A program made the position numbers and the translations under genes. Shown one piece after another: positions 33,167 to 44,000 of a stretch of DNA of 64,000 nt. Origin of the DNA: Brachionus manjavacas (Eukaryota > Rotifera > Eurotatoria > Ploima > Brachionidae); NCBI GenBank assembly GCA_019054805.1, contig JAHQIY010000018.1, forward strand, positions 806,001-870,000. The letters are read 5' to 3'. The stretch's first letter is position 1; the number at the start of each line of letters is the position of its first letter. Under the pieces are notes generated by a model that was not told the origin of the DNA, made no database searches, and worked only from the letters and a program-made list of their open reading frames with translations.

Positions 33167-35498
33167 ATGGTCATAAAATTGTTTGTTTCCTCTACGCCTG
33201 GAAACCAAGAAGTAATCAGAGCTTACTTTAAAATCCCCTTTTTTTTAAATGGTAGTTTGTCCAAAGGTCAAAAAACAGCAACAGCACGCACAATTCGTTC
33301 TATCTAGTCTGCTAAACAATGATCTTCTAACAATTGACATATCGGATCCCGCAAATGAACAAGACAAACAATTTATGGTCGAGAATGCACAGTCCAACTC
33401 AAAGGGTCTAACTCTACCTCCTCAAATATTCAACGAGAATGACTATTGCGGAAATTACGACTTGTTTGCCGTTTCCATTGAAAATGATGAGTTGTTTCAG
33501 TTTTTAAAGTTGGCTGAAAAAAAAACAAAAAAAGCCCAATCTGTAAATGAACTTTAATTTAGTCCGAATTTAATTTTTGCATGTTAAATAAAGTTTGACA
33601 AAATTTGCATCCTGTTTGCCTTAATTTGTTTTTTCTAAATTTTTTAATTTGGTCTTTTGTCTCAGGTGGAGAGAGAGACTAAAGAAGAAGCAGATATAGA
33701 AGAAAATGAGCCTGGAAACAAGGCTCAGGAAAATTCAGAAGACCAAGAGCCTAAGGATGAAAAAATTGAAGAAAAAAATGGTGAAGAATCTGAGGACGAG
33801 GCTGTTTCAAAGAATCAAGAGGACACTGAGGAAAAAAATGGATCTGAAAAAACTGAGGAAAGTGAAAACAATTCTCAGGAAAATACAGTAGAATGTATTT
33901 CGTCAAATGAAAGAAACAGAGGCTCAGATAATGAAGAGAATGAAGGTAAAGATGATAATGCTAAAGATGAAAATAAAGACGAAAATGGTGAGAAAAGTGA
34001 GAACAATTATGAGGAAAATCAAGAAAAATCCGAGGAAAATCAAGAAAATTCCGAGGAAAACACAGAAGAAAGAGTTTCATCAAGGCGAAGACGCAGAGGC
34101 TGGGATAACGAAGACTCTGAGAAGAAAGATGATCTACAAAAAGAAGAAAACAAAGAAATTCCCGAGGAAAATCAAGAAAAATCCGAGGAAAATCAAGAAA
34201 AATCCGAGGAAAATCTAGAAAAATCCGAGGAAAATCAAGAAAATTCCGAGGAAAACACAGAAGAAAGAGTTTCATCAAGGCGAAGACGCAGAGGCTGGGA
34301 TAACGAAGACTCTGAGAAGAAAGATGATCTACAAAAAGAAGAAAACAAAGAAATTCCCGAGGAAAATCAAGAAAAATCCGAGGAAAATCAAGAAAATTCC
34401 GAGGAAAACACAGAAGAAAGAGTTTCATCAAGGCGAAGACGCAGAGGCTGGGATAACGAAGACTCTGAAAAGAAAGATGATCTACAAAAAGAAGAAAACA
34501 AAGAAATTCTCGAGGAAAATCAAGAAAAATCCGAGGAAAATCAAGAAAAATCCAAGGAAAATCAAGAAAATTCCGAGGAAAACACAGAAGAAAGAGTTTC
34601 ATCAAGGCGAAGACGCAGAGGCTGGGATAACGAAGACTCTGAGAAGAAAGATGATCTACAAAAAGAAGAAAACAAAGAAATTCCCGAGGAAAATCAAGAA
34701 AAATCCGAGGAAAATCAAGAAAAATCCGAGGAAAATCAAGAAAATTCCGAGGAAAACACAGAAGAAAGAGTTTCATCAAGGCGAAGACGCAGAGGCTGGG
34801 ATAACGAAGACTTTGAAAAGAAAGATGATCTACAAAAAGAAGAAAACAAAGAAATATCCGAGGAAAATCAAGAAAAATCCGAGGAAAATCAAGAAAATTC
34901 CGAGGAAAACACAGAAGAAAGAGTTTCATCAAGGCGAAGACGCAGAGGCTGGGATAACGAAGACTCTGAAAAGAAAGATGATCTACAAAAAGAAGAAAAC
35001 AAAGAAATATCCGAGGAAAATCAAGAAAAATCCGAGGAAAATCAAGAAAAATCCGAGGAAAATCAAGAAAAATCCGAGGAAAATCAAGAAAAATCCGAGG
35101 AAAATCAAGAAAAATCCGAGGAAAATCAAGAAAAATCCGAGGAAAATCAAGAAAATTCCGAGGAAAACACAGAAGAAAGAGTTTCATCAGGGCGAAGACG
35201 CAGAGGCTGGGATAATGAAGACACCGAGAAAAATACTGAGAAAACTGATGAAGTTAAAAAAGAATTATCTGACAGTGTTTCAACTAGAAGAGGTCGTCGT
35301 GGATGGGATTCTGAAGAGAATAAAGTGGAAACATCAACAACAGATTTGAAAACTGAGGATACTGATCAAACTAGTGCGCGTAGAAGGCGTAGAGGCTGGG
35401 ATAATGAAGAAACAAAGCCTAGTGAAGCGCATGATATCAAAGCAGACGAAACAGAGAGTCAAAGTACTCGAACCCGTCGAAGGAGGGGCGATTGGTGA
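33167..35498 (+). CDS. SH3BGR-like (glutaredoxin-fold) protein with giant acidic/Arg-Trp repeat tail
   Basis: Three exons: 33167-33211, 33267-33542, 33666-35498; phase 0 at both junctions; 717 residues. Residues 1-107 match the SH3BGR/SH3BGRL thioredoxin-like fold: the MVIKLFVSS strand, VKKQQQ helix start, and LPPQIFNE (65-72) followed by Y-C-G-N-Y-D. If the second intron is not spliced, the frame stops at 33555-33557, giving a 111-residue SH3BGRL-like short form. The third exon adds a Glu-rich tail. Vertebrate SH3BGR also has a Glu-rich C-terminus, so the join is believable, but here the tail is about 610 residues and made of repeats with an Arg-rich motif containing R-R-G-W-D. The family is redox-fold but lacks a CxxC; its function is poorly defined. 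Likely poly(A) signal near 35620. Confidence 0.8.
34011..35222 (+). repeat. Nested coding minisatellite (153 + n x 21 bp)
   Basis: Inside the SH3BGR-like third exon, AGAGTTTCATCAAGGCG recurs at 34071, 34266, 34419, 34593, 34767, 34920 and 35178. The spacings are 195, 153, 174, 174, 153 and 258 bp, i.e. 153 plus 2, 0, 1, 1, 0 and 5 times 21. The 21-bp inner unit is GAGGAAAATCAAGAAAAATCC (EENQEKS). Each outer unit encodes EERVSSRRRRRGWDNED followed by a Lys/Asp/Glu-rich linker. Degenerate copies of the R-R-G-W-D motif continue to about 35490 (TRRGRRGWDSEE, RRRRRGWDNEE). Copy number is expected to be polymorphic. Confidence 0.9.
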
Positions 35499-35733
35499 TT
35501 TTATTAGATTAGGACAAATTTTTTCTTGATAATTTTTTTAATGTCGATTTGAGAAAAAAACTATGGTTTAATATATCCAAAAGTTTTTAATTATTATTTA
35601 TAAATGTTATTCAGTATTTATTAAATAAAATCTAACAAAAATAATTTAATATTTTTTATTTGAGAATAAAATATTGCATATTTTTAAAAATATTTATTTT
35701 AAAAATTTAAAATCATCTTTTTGTCTTAAATTT
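35499..35733. other. Convergent gene spacer
   Basis: 3' flank shared by the plus-strand SH3BGR-like gene and minus-strand GCDH; AATAAA-like signals on both strands in AT-rich sequence. Confidence 0.4.
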
Positions 35734-37327
35734 TTAACCTTTTTTTCCGTCTGTAAAAGCCTGTAGACCAGTAACCGCTCTACCAAGTATCAGAGCATGT
35801 ATATCATGCGTTCCTTCGTAAGTATTAACAGCTTCTAAATTCATACAGTGTCGTATAATGTGATATTCATCGGAAATGCCATTGCCTCCAAGGGTGTCAC
35901 GTGCCAAACGAGCAATTTCCAGCGCTTTTCCGCAATTATTACGCTTGATAAGTGAAATCATCTCAGGCGTAGCTCTTAAGAAAATATTAGAATAAAAGCA
36001 ACTAGAGAAAAAAAATTCCAAACTACTTATTTTCATCTTTAAGCCTTCCAACCTGAATACAAGCTTGCAGACCTAGCGCTATTTCGGTGACCATGTCTGC
36101 ATATTTTTTTTGAATTAATTGATTTTGAGCTAATGGTCGACCAAATTGTTTTCTAAATAAAAATTATTAAAAAATAAAATATTATTATTTTAAAAAAAAA
36201 TTTAAATTCTTTTGTAAATTAACCTGTCTAAAGTATATTGTCTACTTGTGTGAAAGCAAAATTCGGCTGCTCCCATTACACCCCATGCTATTCCATATCT
36301 AGCACTGTTTAAGCATCCGAATGGACCTGCCAAACCGTCCACATTCGGCAAGAGATTCTCTTCGGGCACGTGAACATCTTCCATTACAATTTGGCCAGTT
36401 ACCGAGGCTCTCAGAGAAAATTTTCCCTCTATCTTAGGAGTCGAGAAGCCTTTCATCGATCTCTCTAAAATAAATCCCCTTATTCTTTTATCTTCACATT
36501 TAGCCCAGACAACAGCAATATCAGCAATCGGAGAATTGGTTATCCATGATTTGGACCCGTTGAGAATATAGCACTTTTTGTCCGCATCGTATTTAGCCTT
36601 GGTTTCCATTCCACTCGGGTCGCTTCCGTGATTCGGCTCGGTCAGACCAAAACATCCTATCAGATCACCTTTGGCCAATAAAGGCAAGTATTTGTCTCTT
36701 TGAGCCTGAGTTCCGTAAGTGTAAATCGGATGCATTACCAGTGATGATTGAACACTAAATGCCGAACGGTATCCACTGTCAATTCTAAGAAAAAAATTAT
36801 TCATCTATCTAAAAAAATTAATTTAACTAAAACCTTTCAATTTCTCTGGCTAGGAGTCCATAAGCAACTGAGGAAACACCAGCGCATCCGTATCCTTTAA
36901 TGGTTGGACCAAAATAGCCCAAATTGCCCATCTCTTTCATTATTTCCTTGTGAAAGACTTGATATATTTTGTTAATTTTTATTAATTTAAATATTTTTTT
37001 TTTAAATAAATACTTTCTTTTCTATTAGCTTCGAGTACTCTTGGCATTAGTTCTTCCTGGCAATAAGAGCGAAATGAGTCTCGGATCATTTTTTCCTCAT
37101 CAGTCAATTGAGACTCCAAATTAAGCGGATCCATATAATCAAATTTTGCATCTTTTTTTATGTTTTAATAAAATTTGGTGTTTAAAATTTTTTTGTTTTT
37201 TCTTACTTGTAGATGCGTAGCGAGTTTGCATCAGACATTTGACCAGATCTAATCAAAAATTAATTAATTTAATAAAAAATTTAGAAAATTACAAAATTTT
37301 ACTGTGTATTTTTGATTTTGACAACAT
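35734..37327 (-). CDS. GCDH: Glutaryl-CoA dehydrogenase, mitochondrial
   Basis: Seven exons on the minus strand: 37303-37327, 37207-37248, 37014-37151, 36834-36957, 36224-36784, 36027-36152, 35734-35974; GT-AG and in phase throughout; 418 residues (human 438). The first two tiny exons give [20 protein letters not shown], a basic amphipathic presequence of mitochondrial type, followed by [20 protein letters not shown] and substrate segments include [34 protein letters not shown] and [10 protein letters not shown]. The catalytic base is Glu at about 392 in [13 protein letters not shown], the GCDH-type context, and [11 protein letters not shown] precedes it. The enzyme oxidises and decarboxylates glutaryl-CoA to crotonyl-CoA in lysine and tryptophan breakdown in the mitochondrial matrix, passing electrons to ETF. 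No defects seen. Confidence 0.94.
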
Positions 37328-37693
37328 TTTTAATTAACTGAAAAATTTGAAAAAATTTAAATTAAGTATTAAAGGTGTGTCAATGTTATATAAGAACGTT
37401 AAGCATCGGTTCTAAAATTATTTAACAATGTTATGTAAATTTTATCTTTGTTTAAAAATTATAATAAATTCTCTAAATCTAGACATTAAGATTTAAAGTA
37501 TGCATATTTTAAAAGAGAATTTTTTTGTCTTTTAAAAAACATTTGGTTTTGGTTCCAGACATTTACGATAAAATGCCTAAGATAAAATTATGAATAAAAC
37601 TAAAGTAATTTTGAACAAATTTTATTAAATTGAGAAAAATTTCGATTTTTAAAATGTACAAATTGTCTTTTAGAAAAAATAATTGCTTATCAT

Positions 37694-38747
37694 TTACATT
37701 GCATCGGTTGATTTGAAGTGTTCGTCATCAATGGTTGAATATACATGACCCTCGGTGCTTAAAAATTCAAGCGCTTCTCTTGAAAAAATAAAAAATTTCA
37801 AAAAAATTTCAAAAAAAAAATTCAAATTTTAAAAATTTTAATTTTACCTGATTTTATTTTCAGGATAGTTGTTGAAATGAGTGCAAATATCTCGAATATG
37901 AACACCTTCACTACTTCTGGCTTGTTTGATTAAATTCGAGATCTATTAAATAAAAAAAATTGATTTTATTTTTTAATTGAGTTAAAATTTAGATACATTT
38001 AAATGAAGACCACTGAGACCACTGGTTGATGACCCGCCATTGTCGCCAAAAGTTGGAACGCCATTCATCGGATTGCTCATTTGCATGTCAAAATTTTCAT
38101 TTCCCTTTGTTATGTAGTAGATGCTAGCATTCATGCAGTCCAAGATATGATGGGTTATTTCGTTCAATTCTTTGATAGGAAGGATTCGGAATGCTTGGAC
38201 AACTTTTTGGTTTTGCAAAGATTTTATAATGCCGAATACCTTGACGTATTGATTTTCGATAAATTGAGTGTGTTGTACTTTTGATTCATCTGTTTCCATG
38301 TCGTCATTATCCTAAAAAATTTTGAATTTAAAGAAAATTTAATTTTTTTTTAATTACATCAGTCTGAAGCTTGACATGTATTTCATTAGTGGTCATGTCA
38401 TCGACCAAATAGGTTAAATCATTTGCTCTTTTAATAACGCTTCTGATCACACCAACGATGCATATCTGGAAAAAACGTAAGTGGTGGTTTATTTTAAATT
38501 ATTAGCTTTATACTTGGTTAAATCTTAAATGGTTGTATTCAAAGATACTGCTTTCGCCTTCGACTTGTGAACACAAGCTCACGGTTTGACCAGTTACTGG
38601 GACTATGTATTTAATTAAATTTTTCTAAAAATTTTTTAATTTTTAAAATAAATAATTTTTTTCGGATCACAAACTGACTTTGATCTCTTTTCCAGCGTTG
38701 GCATTTGGTGATGAAAATGTACTGTTGAATTCGTTATCGTTCCACAT
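37694..38747 (-). CDS. RPA2: Replication protein A 32-kDa subunit
   Basis: Six exons on the minus strand: 38679-38747, 38514-38624, 38358-38465, 37997-38311, 37848-37942, 37694-37778; all in phase; 260 residues (human 270). Starts MWNDNEFNS, like the MWN start of animal RPA32. The OB fold spans roughly 28-165: [13 protein letters not shown], then [10 protein letters not shown] and [48 protein letters not shown]. After a Gly/Ser/Asn linker comes the winged-helix domain (about 200-260) with [39 protein letters not shown] and stop. RPA2 is part of the heterotrimeric ssDNA-binding complex of replication and repair. The Ser-rich N-terminal phosphorylation region is shorter than in vertebrates. RPA2 and GCDH are tandem, separated by about 370 bp. 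Confidence 0.94.
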
Positions 38748-40849
38748 TTTGATTTTTTTTATTAAACTGAATATAAAAATTAAATCATCTAGCTTTTATT
38801 TTAGCATGATTTTAATGATCGCCAAGCGGCAAAATTAACTCAATTTTTTTCTCAATTTTTGAATAATTAATAAAGATTTAAATTTTTTATTTTTTTGTTT
38901 TTTTAGAGAAAAGCTTCAAGATTAATGACAAAGATTTGTTTACATTAGAAATTGATTTATAATTTTTTTTTTAAATATTAAAATTTAATAAAATAATTTC
39001 AAATAAAATTTTTTTTTGTTGTTGTTTAAAAATGGCTAAATTAATTCAGCATTATCTTTAATTAAAGAATATATAGGCAGTTGGCTATTTAAAAGTGATG
39101 AAATCAAAATGGGACATCAGTTTGACATGATAAAATTTAAAAATGGAAGAATTAAATTTTAGAAAAAAATTCCTGTTTAATAAGCCAAAATCAAAACAAT
39201 TAAATCGATTATAATTTGCCTAACAAAAATTTTAATTCATTTGTTTAAACTACAAATTAACTAGGGTTCCATTAGAATAATTATTTACTTTGCTTATAAG
39301 ATTTCAGTCCAGTCAATAATTTAAATATTTGTTTAGTTATTTTCATTATTTTAGATTTTTAATCAAACTCCTTAAGGATATGCTTAAATTGAACACAATC
39401 AAATCAAAATCTTCCAGACAATTAGATATTTACAATAGTGGAATTCTTTTTTTTTTAAATAGATTAAAGTCTGATTCAGTTTTTTCTAATTTATCATTTT
39501 TATTTGTCTTTAATAATCCCTAAATTTTAAATTTTTTATTTTTTTATCTTACTCTTGTGTAGGGCTAATAAATTATTAAATTAAAAAGATAAGATATTTA
39601 AAAAAAAATTTCAAGTGCGGTCAATTTTTCGGATTTTTTTTTTAATTGAAATTATTTTTGTTGTGACTCTACGCGGGTGGTACAAACTAACCAGTTTCGG
39701 TAGGACCCTCTCGAATTTTTTTTTATCAAAATCTTGTTTCTTATAAGAAAAAAGAAAATATTTTTTTTATTTTATTTAATTTGTGAATTACCTATGAGAA
39801 ATTGCAATTTAGTAAAATTTACATAACAAAATAAATTAGTATTTGTGTTAATGTAAAATATTTTCTCAGCAAATATTCTTTAATGGGTTTAGAATATCGT
39901 TTTAATAGAAAAATAGTTTGCGCTTCGTTAAGATTTATTTTAATTTAAGGGGAAATATTGATCGGATTTGGTTAAACTTGAGGAAGTTTGAATTTTTTTT
40001 GTACGACAGGAATCAATCACTTATGGATTTAATAAAGTTAAGTTAATAAAAAAAACTATTTTCATTAGACTTTGATAATATGTGTGAAATTTTTTTAATA
40101 TAAAAAAATCCTAGTTAAAGCACGTTTGTTTTAGTTCGGTACTTTGCTAAAGCTGACCTGATTAGCACAGACCTGAATCATCAAATACAAACATTTCTAA
40201 TCAATCTATTTACTTAAAATTTAATCGAGTTTTCAAGTTTGATTGATGGCGAATCTATTTTTTTAGTATTTTACAAAGCTGCTTATTTATCAATTTAAAT
40301 AAGCTGAAAATTCATTATTTTTTAAATGTTTTTTTAGACTTATCTGGCACAATTTTATTTGAAAATTTTCAAAATTTTTCTTTTTCAATTTAATTAAAAC
40401 AATCAAATTTGGATTGAATTAGCGTGAATTCTTATGTAATAAATCAATTACTGGTTAAGCATTAGTAGAGCAAAAGGCTTTATATTTTTAAAGGTTTTTA
40501 TGAAAAAAGTCATTTTATTTTAATATTTTAGAATTTTTAGAGCCCGGCTTTGCACATAAGCACTTTAACTTTTTAATTAAATAAAAAAGAATACATGATG
40601 AAAAGGAAACAAAAATTATACATCCTTGGAAAATGATTCAGATAAAAAACTGAAAAAGTTTATTTATTATAGCTTTTAAAAGTCTTTATCTTTACTTTTT
40701 TTTATTAGATTATTTTATGTTATTTTAACATTTAGTTCAAAGATTGGTATGTGTTAAATGTGAGTTTTGGACGGAAATGGAAGTAAGAGATATATTCATT
40801 TAAATAAAGGAAATTCCTATTTATAAATCAAGCTGGTAAATATTAATGT
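38748..40849. other. RPA2 upstream flank and AT-rich spacer
   Basis: About 2.1 kb of mostly A/T-run sequence. A more complex patch at 39660-39715 (GTGACTCTACGCGGGTGG ... CGGTAGGACCCTCTCG) has no frame or recognised structure. No gene supported. Confidence 0.4.
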
Positions 40850-40995
40850 AATTTTATCCATATCCTCTATCAGTCGTGGTAAAGACTGTGAAGACTATTT
40901 TTGTGCCATATTTTTCAGACCCCAGTTTTCACAAAAGTTTGTGATGATAGTCTTATAATTTTTTAAGACATTTTCATACTCTAAATCCTCCTTTT
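40850..40995 (-). mobile_element. Possible LINE RT fossil
   Basis: The minus strand reads NFCENWGLK and, after a one-base shift, TKIVFTVFTTTD, resembling the segment just after the catalytic YADD of LINE reverse transcriptases (fCenwgLkvN..KTkivvF). Too short to classify. Confidence 0.35.
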
Positions 40996-41940
40996 TAAGA
41001 TTATATTCAGAAGATACTTTAAATTTTTTTTCACAAACGGAATTTGAGAATATAATAGAATTTGTGATTAGCTGTATCCTTGTGTTATACCAATTGACAC
41101 GCTGAAATCATATTGTATTGGAAATAAAAAGTAACTTGGTTTTTTATAAAAAAAAGTTTCTTTCGATAATTTTTATTAAACATTATAATTAAGTAAAATA
41201 TTTTTGATTTTCACTTAGAATATTAAAAATTCCCATTGATTGCTTTAATGGTTTTTTTCATTTCAATTCAAACTCTGAAATTCATTATGTTGACAATAAA
41301 TACTTGATTAAGATCGTTAGAATTCTTCTTGATAATTTTCATCTACGGAAATGTTTGCAGACAAATTAGGTTCAAAATTTTAAGTTAATAGATTTAACAA
41401 ATAAATATTAATTAAAGAAAAAATTGAGCAAATTTGAATTGGTCACATATAAAAAAAATTTTCAAAACTAATTTTTTAAATAATAGAATCAAATTTTATT
41501 GTGTTTTTGTCTAATCCTTTAACAACAAATTAGCTAGATAAAAAATAAAATAAATTCTCTCAAACAGGAAATCAAACTGCTATCCACGAATAAAATATAT
41601 TTTAAAAACTTTTTATCATTTTTTATAGAAAATATTTAATCAAAATTTACTAGCAAGAAATATTTTTTTTACATTTTTACTTTCAAATTTATCAAAATTT
41701 AGGCAGTACATTTATTGAATAAAATCAAAAATTTAAATCGTAAAAATTTTATTGCATTTTTTTATTCATCTTGTCTTGATATATCCAGAATAAAGCTCAT
41801 GGATTATGTCTGTTGATATTCTTAAAACATTTTCAAGCTATTTAAGTCATCTTTTGGGCATCTTAGTGAAGATTTACGCGAATATATAGATTATTCGCGA
41901 CATTGTTCTAAGGTAATTTGAATTAAGAAATTCTTTTTAC

Positions 41941-42091
41941 TTAAATGACACACTCGGTCATTCTCCAAATTTCATGTCCATATAGCAATACAGATTTTAC
42001 AAGGCTACTATAAAGTTGTGATTTGGTCCTCAGGCTAAGACAAGACAACCTCGACATATTTTAATTTAAAGAATGCAGTTCTGGCTTTTTA
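41941..42091 (-). mobile_element. LINE RT C-terminal fossil
   Basis: The minus strand contains KARTAFFKLK, then after a frame change LSLRTKSQLYSSLVKS and VLLYGHEIWRMTE. This is the familiar 'KartAF..Lk...LslrTK..lY..lv.svLLYG.EtWrmt' pattern of LINE ORF2 C-terminal regions. Frameshifted and isolated. Confidence 0.6.
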
Positions 42092-42533
42092 TAGTCTATT
42101 TAATAATAGTAGTAGGAGTTGTAGTAGTGGCATTGAGACTCCAGCATAGTAATCTTTTTAACGCCTTACGGAATTTTTCGGAATTCCATAAGAGCTGTAG
42201 CAGTTTTTTATCCTTTCTTTGTCACTAAACACTTCTCTGTCAATGTCCGCTTTAAAACTATAGACTATTTTGGCAACAACAACACGCTATGCTTTAATTT
42301 TTCAATTAAAGATAGAAAAAATAGAAAAAAATCTATTTTGTGGGTTGTGAGGCATGTTTCAATTCGATCTTTTCAATTCAGAAAAGTTTAGATAACTTTT
42401 TTTAGTTATGCAAAATGCTTAATATTTAAACAACTTTGCTTGCAAAAACTCTCGTGGACTTTTTAATGCCGCGCAAAATGCAGAAAATAGAAGATTTTTT
42501 TTTGCACACTTAATTTCCTGATTTAACAAAAAA
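42092..42533. other. Spacer
   Basis: Mixed-composition intergenic sequence between the RT fossil and the foldback element. 42105-42260 may be further decayed retroelement sequence, but no motif survives. Confidence 0.35.
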
Positions 42534-42886
42534 CGTATTCTCTCGTTCGATTAGGCTGCACCACAAATTAAGGCAGACTTTTGGGCCAAACACCAAAGTA
42601 AATCTCGCCCATGCTAAAACATTTTTGATCAAGAACTCGTGATCTAATAGAATTATCCCGGGTTTAAGGCTGCATCAAACTCTCAAATTCTTAATTTAAT
42701 CAAATGCATAATTAAAAAATCTCTTTTTATTTATTGTCTTTAACTAAAGTCTTGATAAAGCATTAAAGTCTATTAGACGAAGCGTTTTTGGTCAAAAATG
42801 TTTTAGCATGGGCGAGATTTACTTTGGTGCTTGGTCCAAAAGCCTGCCTTAATTTGTGGTGCAGCCTAATCGAACGAGGGAATACG
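42534..42886. mobile_element. Foldback (long inverted repeat) element, 117-bp arms
   Basis: The left arm 42534-42650 (CGTATTCTCTCGTTCGATTA...) and right arm 42770-42886 (...TAATCGAACGAGGGAATACG) are near-perfect reverse complements of equal length, separated by 119 bp of AT-rich spacer. The arms are clearly GC-richer than the surroundings. No coding capacity. A MITE or foldback transposon is the likeliest explanation; cruciform or hairpin-RNA potential is obvious. No clear target duplication was identified. Confidence 0.75.
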
Positions 42887-42959
42887 GTATTCTTAAAAAT
42901 TAAGCAGTTTACAGACTTAAATTATCTCAGTGAAAAGGTCATTTTTAATTTATTCTAAT

Positions 42960-43068
42960 TTAAAAAATAATTTAGGCGAAGTCTTGGCCGGTTGGAATGG
43001 AGACTTAGTCCTTCCTTTCAGCCACATGATTGTTTTTTGGTACCACATAATGTAAAAAAAATAAAACG
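42960..43068. other. GC-richer, splice-bounded open segment of unclear strand
   Basis: On the plus strand the segment after AATAATTTAG (acceptor) is open as RSLGRLEWRLSPSFQPHD and ends at a GTAAAA donor. On the minus strand the same bases read MWYQKTIMWLKGRTKS. Either could be an exon; neither could be joined in phase with neighbours. Reported as a coding-like island only. Confidence 0.2.
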
Positions 43069-43433
43069 ATTTTTTTGAAAAAAGTTAAATTGGTTTGAGT
43101 TAAGTTTTTAAATTTTCCTATAAATGTTAAAAGAAAAAAAAATTTACAATTTTCATGAATTTTAATAAAAAAAAAATTTAAAACTTATGTAAAATTTAAG
43201 TAAAAAAAATAAATAAAGTTTTGAAAAGGTTTTTTAGACTTTTCTGAATAAAAATAAACTTCACAATCCGCTATTTTGCTTACTGTACAATATTCTAAAA
43301 AATACAAAAAAAAAAGCCTTGAGAAGCTTCGTGATGTCGTTTAATGATGCTAAGTAGATTTTTTTTAGATTTCCACGTCAATAATTGAGTGACACAAGCA
43401 AGGATAAATAAAAGATTATTTTATTTCACTTAC

Positions 43434-43483
43434 CAGTGAGTCAAAGTAGAATATACTTCTCCTCTATTAACTGGCTCGTTCAT
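43434..43483 (-). CDS. Possible first coding exon of an unrecognised minus-strand gene
   Basis: An ATG at 43483 (minus) opens MNEPVNRGEVYSTLTHW and ends at a consensus TG|GTAAGT donor. A candidate next exon begins after CTACTTAG at about 43346 (CIIKRHHEASQG), continuing over a poly-T run, but it is weak. Unrecognised protein. It would be transcribed divergently from the gene at 44.0 kb. Confidence 0.28.
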
Positions 43484-44000
43484 TTATTAATTCTAAAAGT
43501 TTGAACAAATAATAAAGTAAAGTTTTAACTTAAGCAATTAGAACGACATATTTCCCATAAGTTTACTTGTTTCTAAAGATATTTTATTAAAATAAGGAAA
43601 CTTTAAAATACTGATCCAGTCAGTTTGAACTCGTATCCTCCCGAATTCGACTTGAGAGTCTTATATTAGAGGTGCTGGTAATGGATGCAGCGGACCTCTC
43701 TCTTGGGCAATGACTATTCTCTGTTGAAGAAAAACAAATAAGCATTAAAAATTGAAAAAAAAACTTTTTTTTTATTTTTAAATAAATATCAATTAAGTTA
43801 AATTTTTTGCATCGCCGATTGAAGCGGATTTTTTAAAAATAAAAAAAAATTATATTATGTGTAAATCTGCAAACTGGATTTTTGTTTCGAGATGTAGCAG
43901 GCCAAAAAATTTAAACTAACAATTAAACAAAAAAATTAAGCCAAGCTCGATTCCTGTAGTGATATAATTAGATGTTGCGCAGCGGGAGACCAAAGCCAAT

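Noticed and set aside
33961..35349. Long open frames on the minus strand (408 codons) and in the +1 plus frame (341 codons) over the SH3BGR-like tail
   Set aside because: They are by-products of a repeat whose unit lengths are multiples of three, so any frame without a stop in one unit stays open in all. The frame with the splice-consistent upstream exons and sensible motif is the real one.
43600..43735. tRNA-like or SINE-like reading of the GC-richer patch, with a B-box-like GAGTTCAAAC on the minus strand
   Set aside because: No cloverleaf, no matching A box at the right distance, and no second copy in the window.
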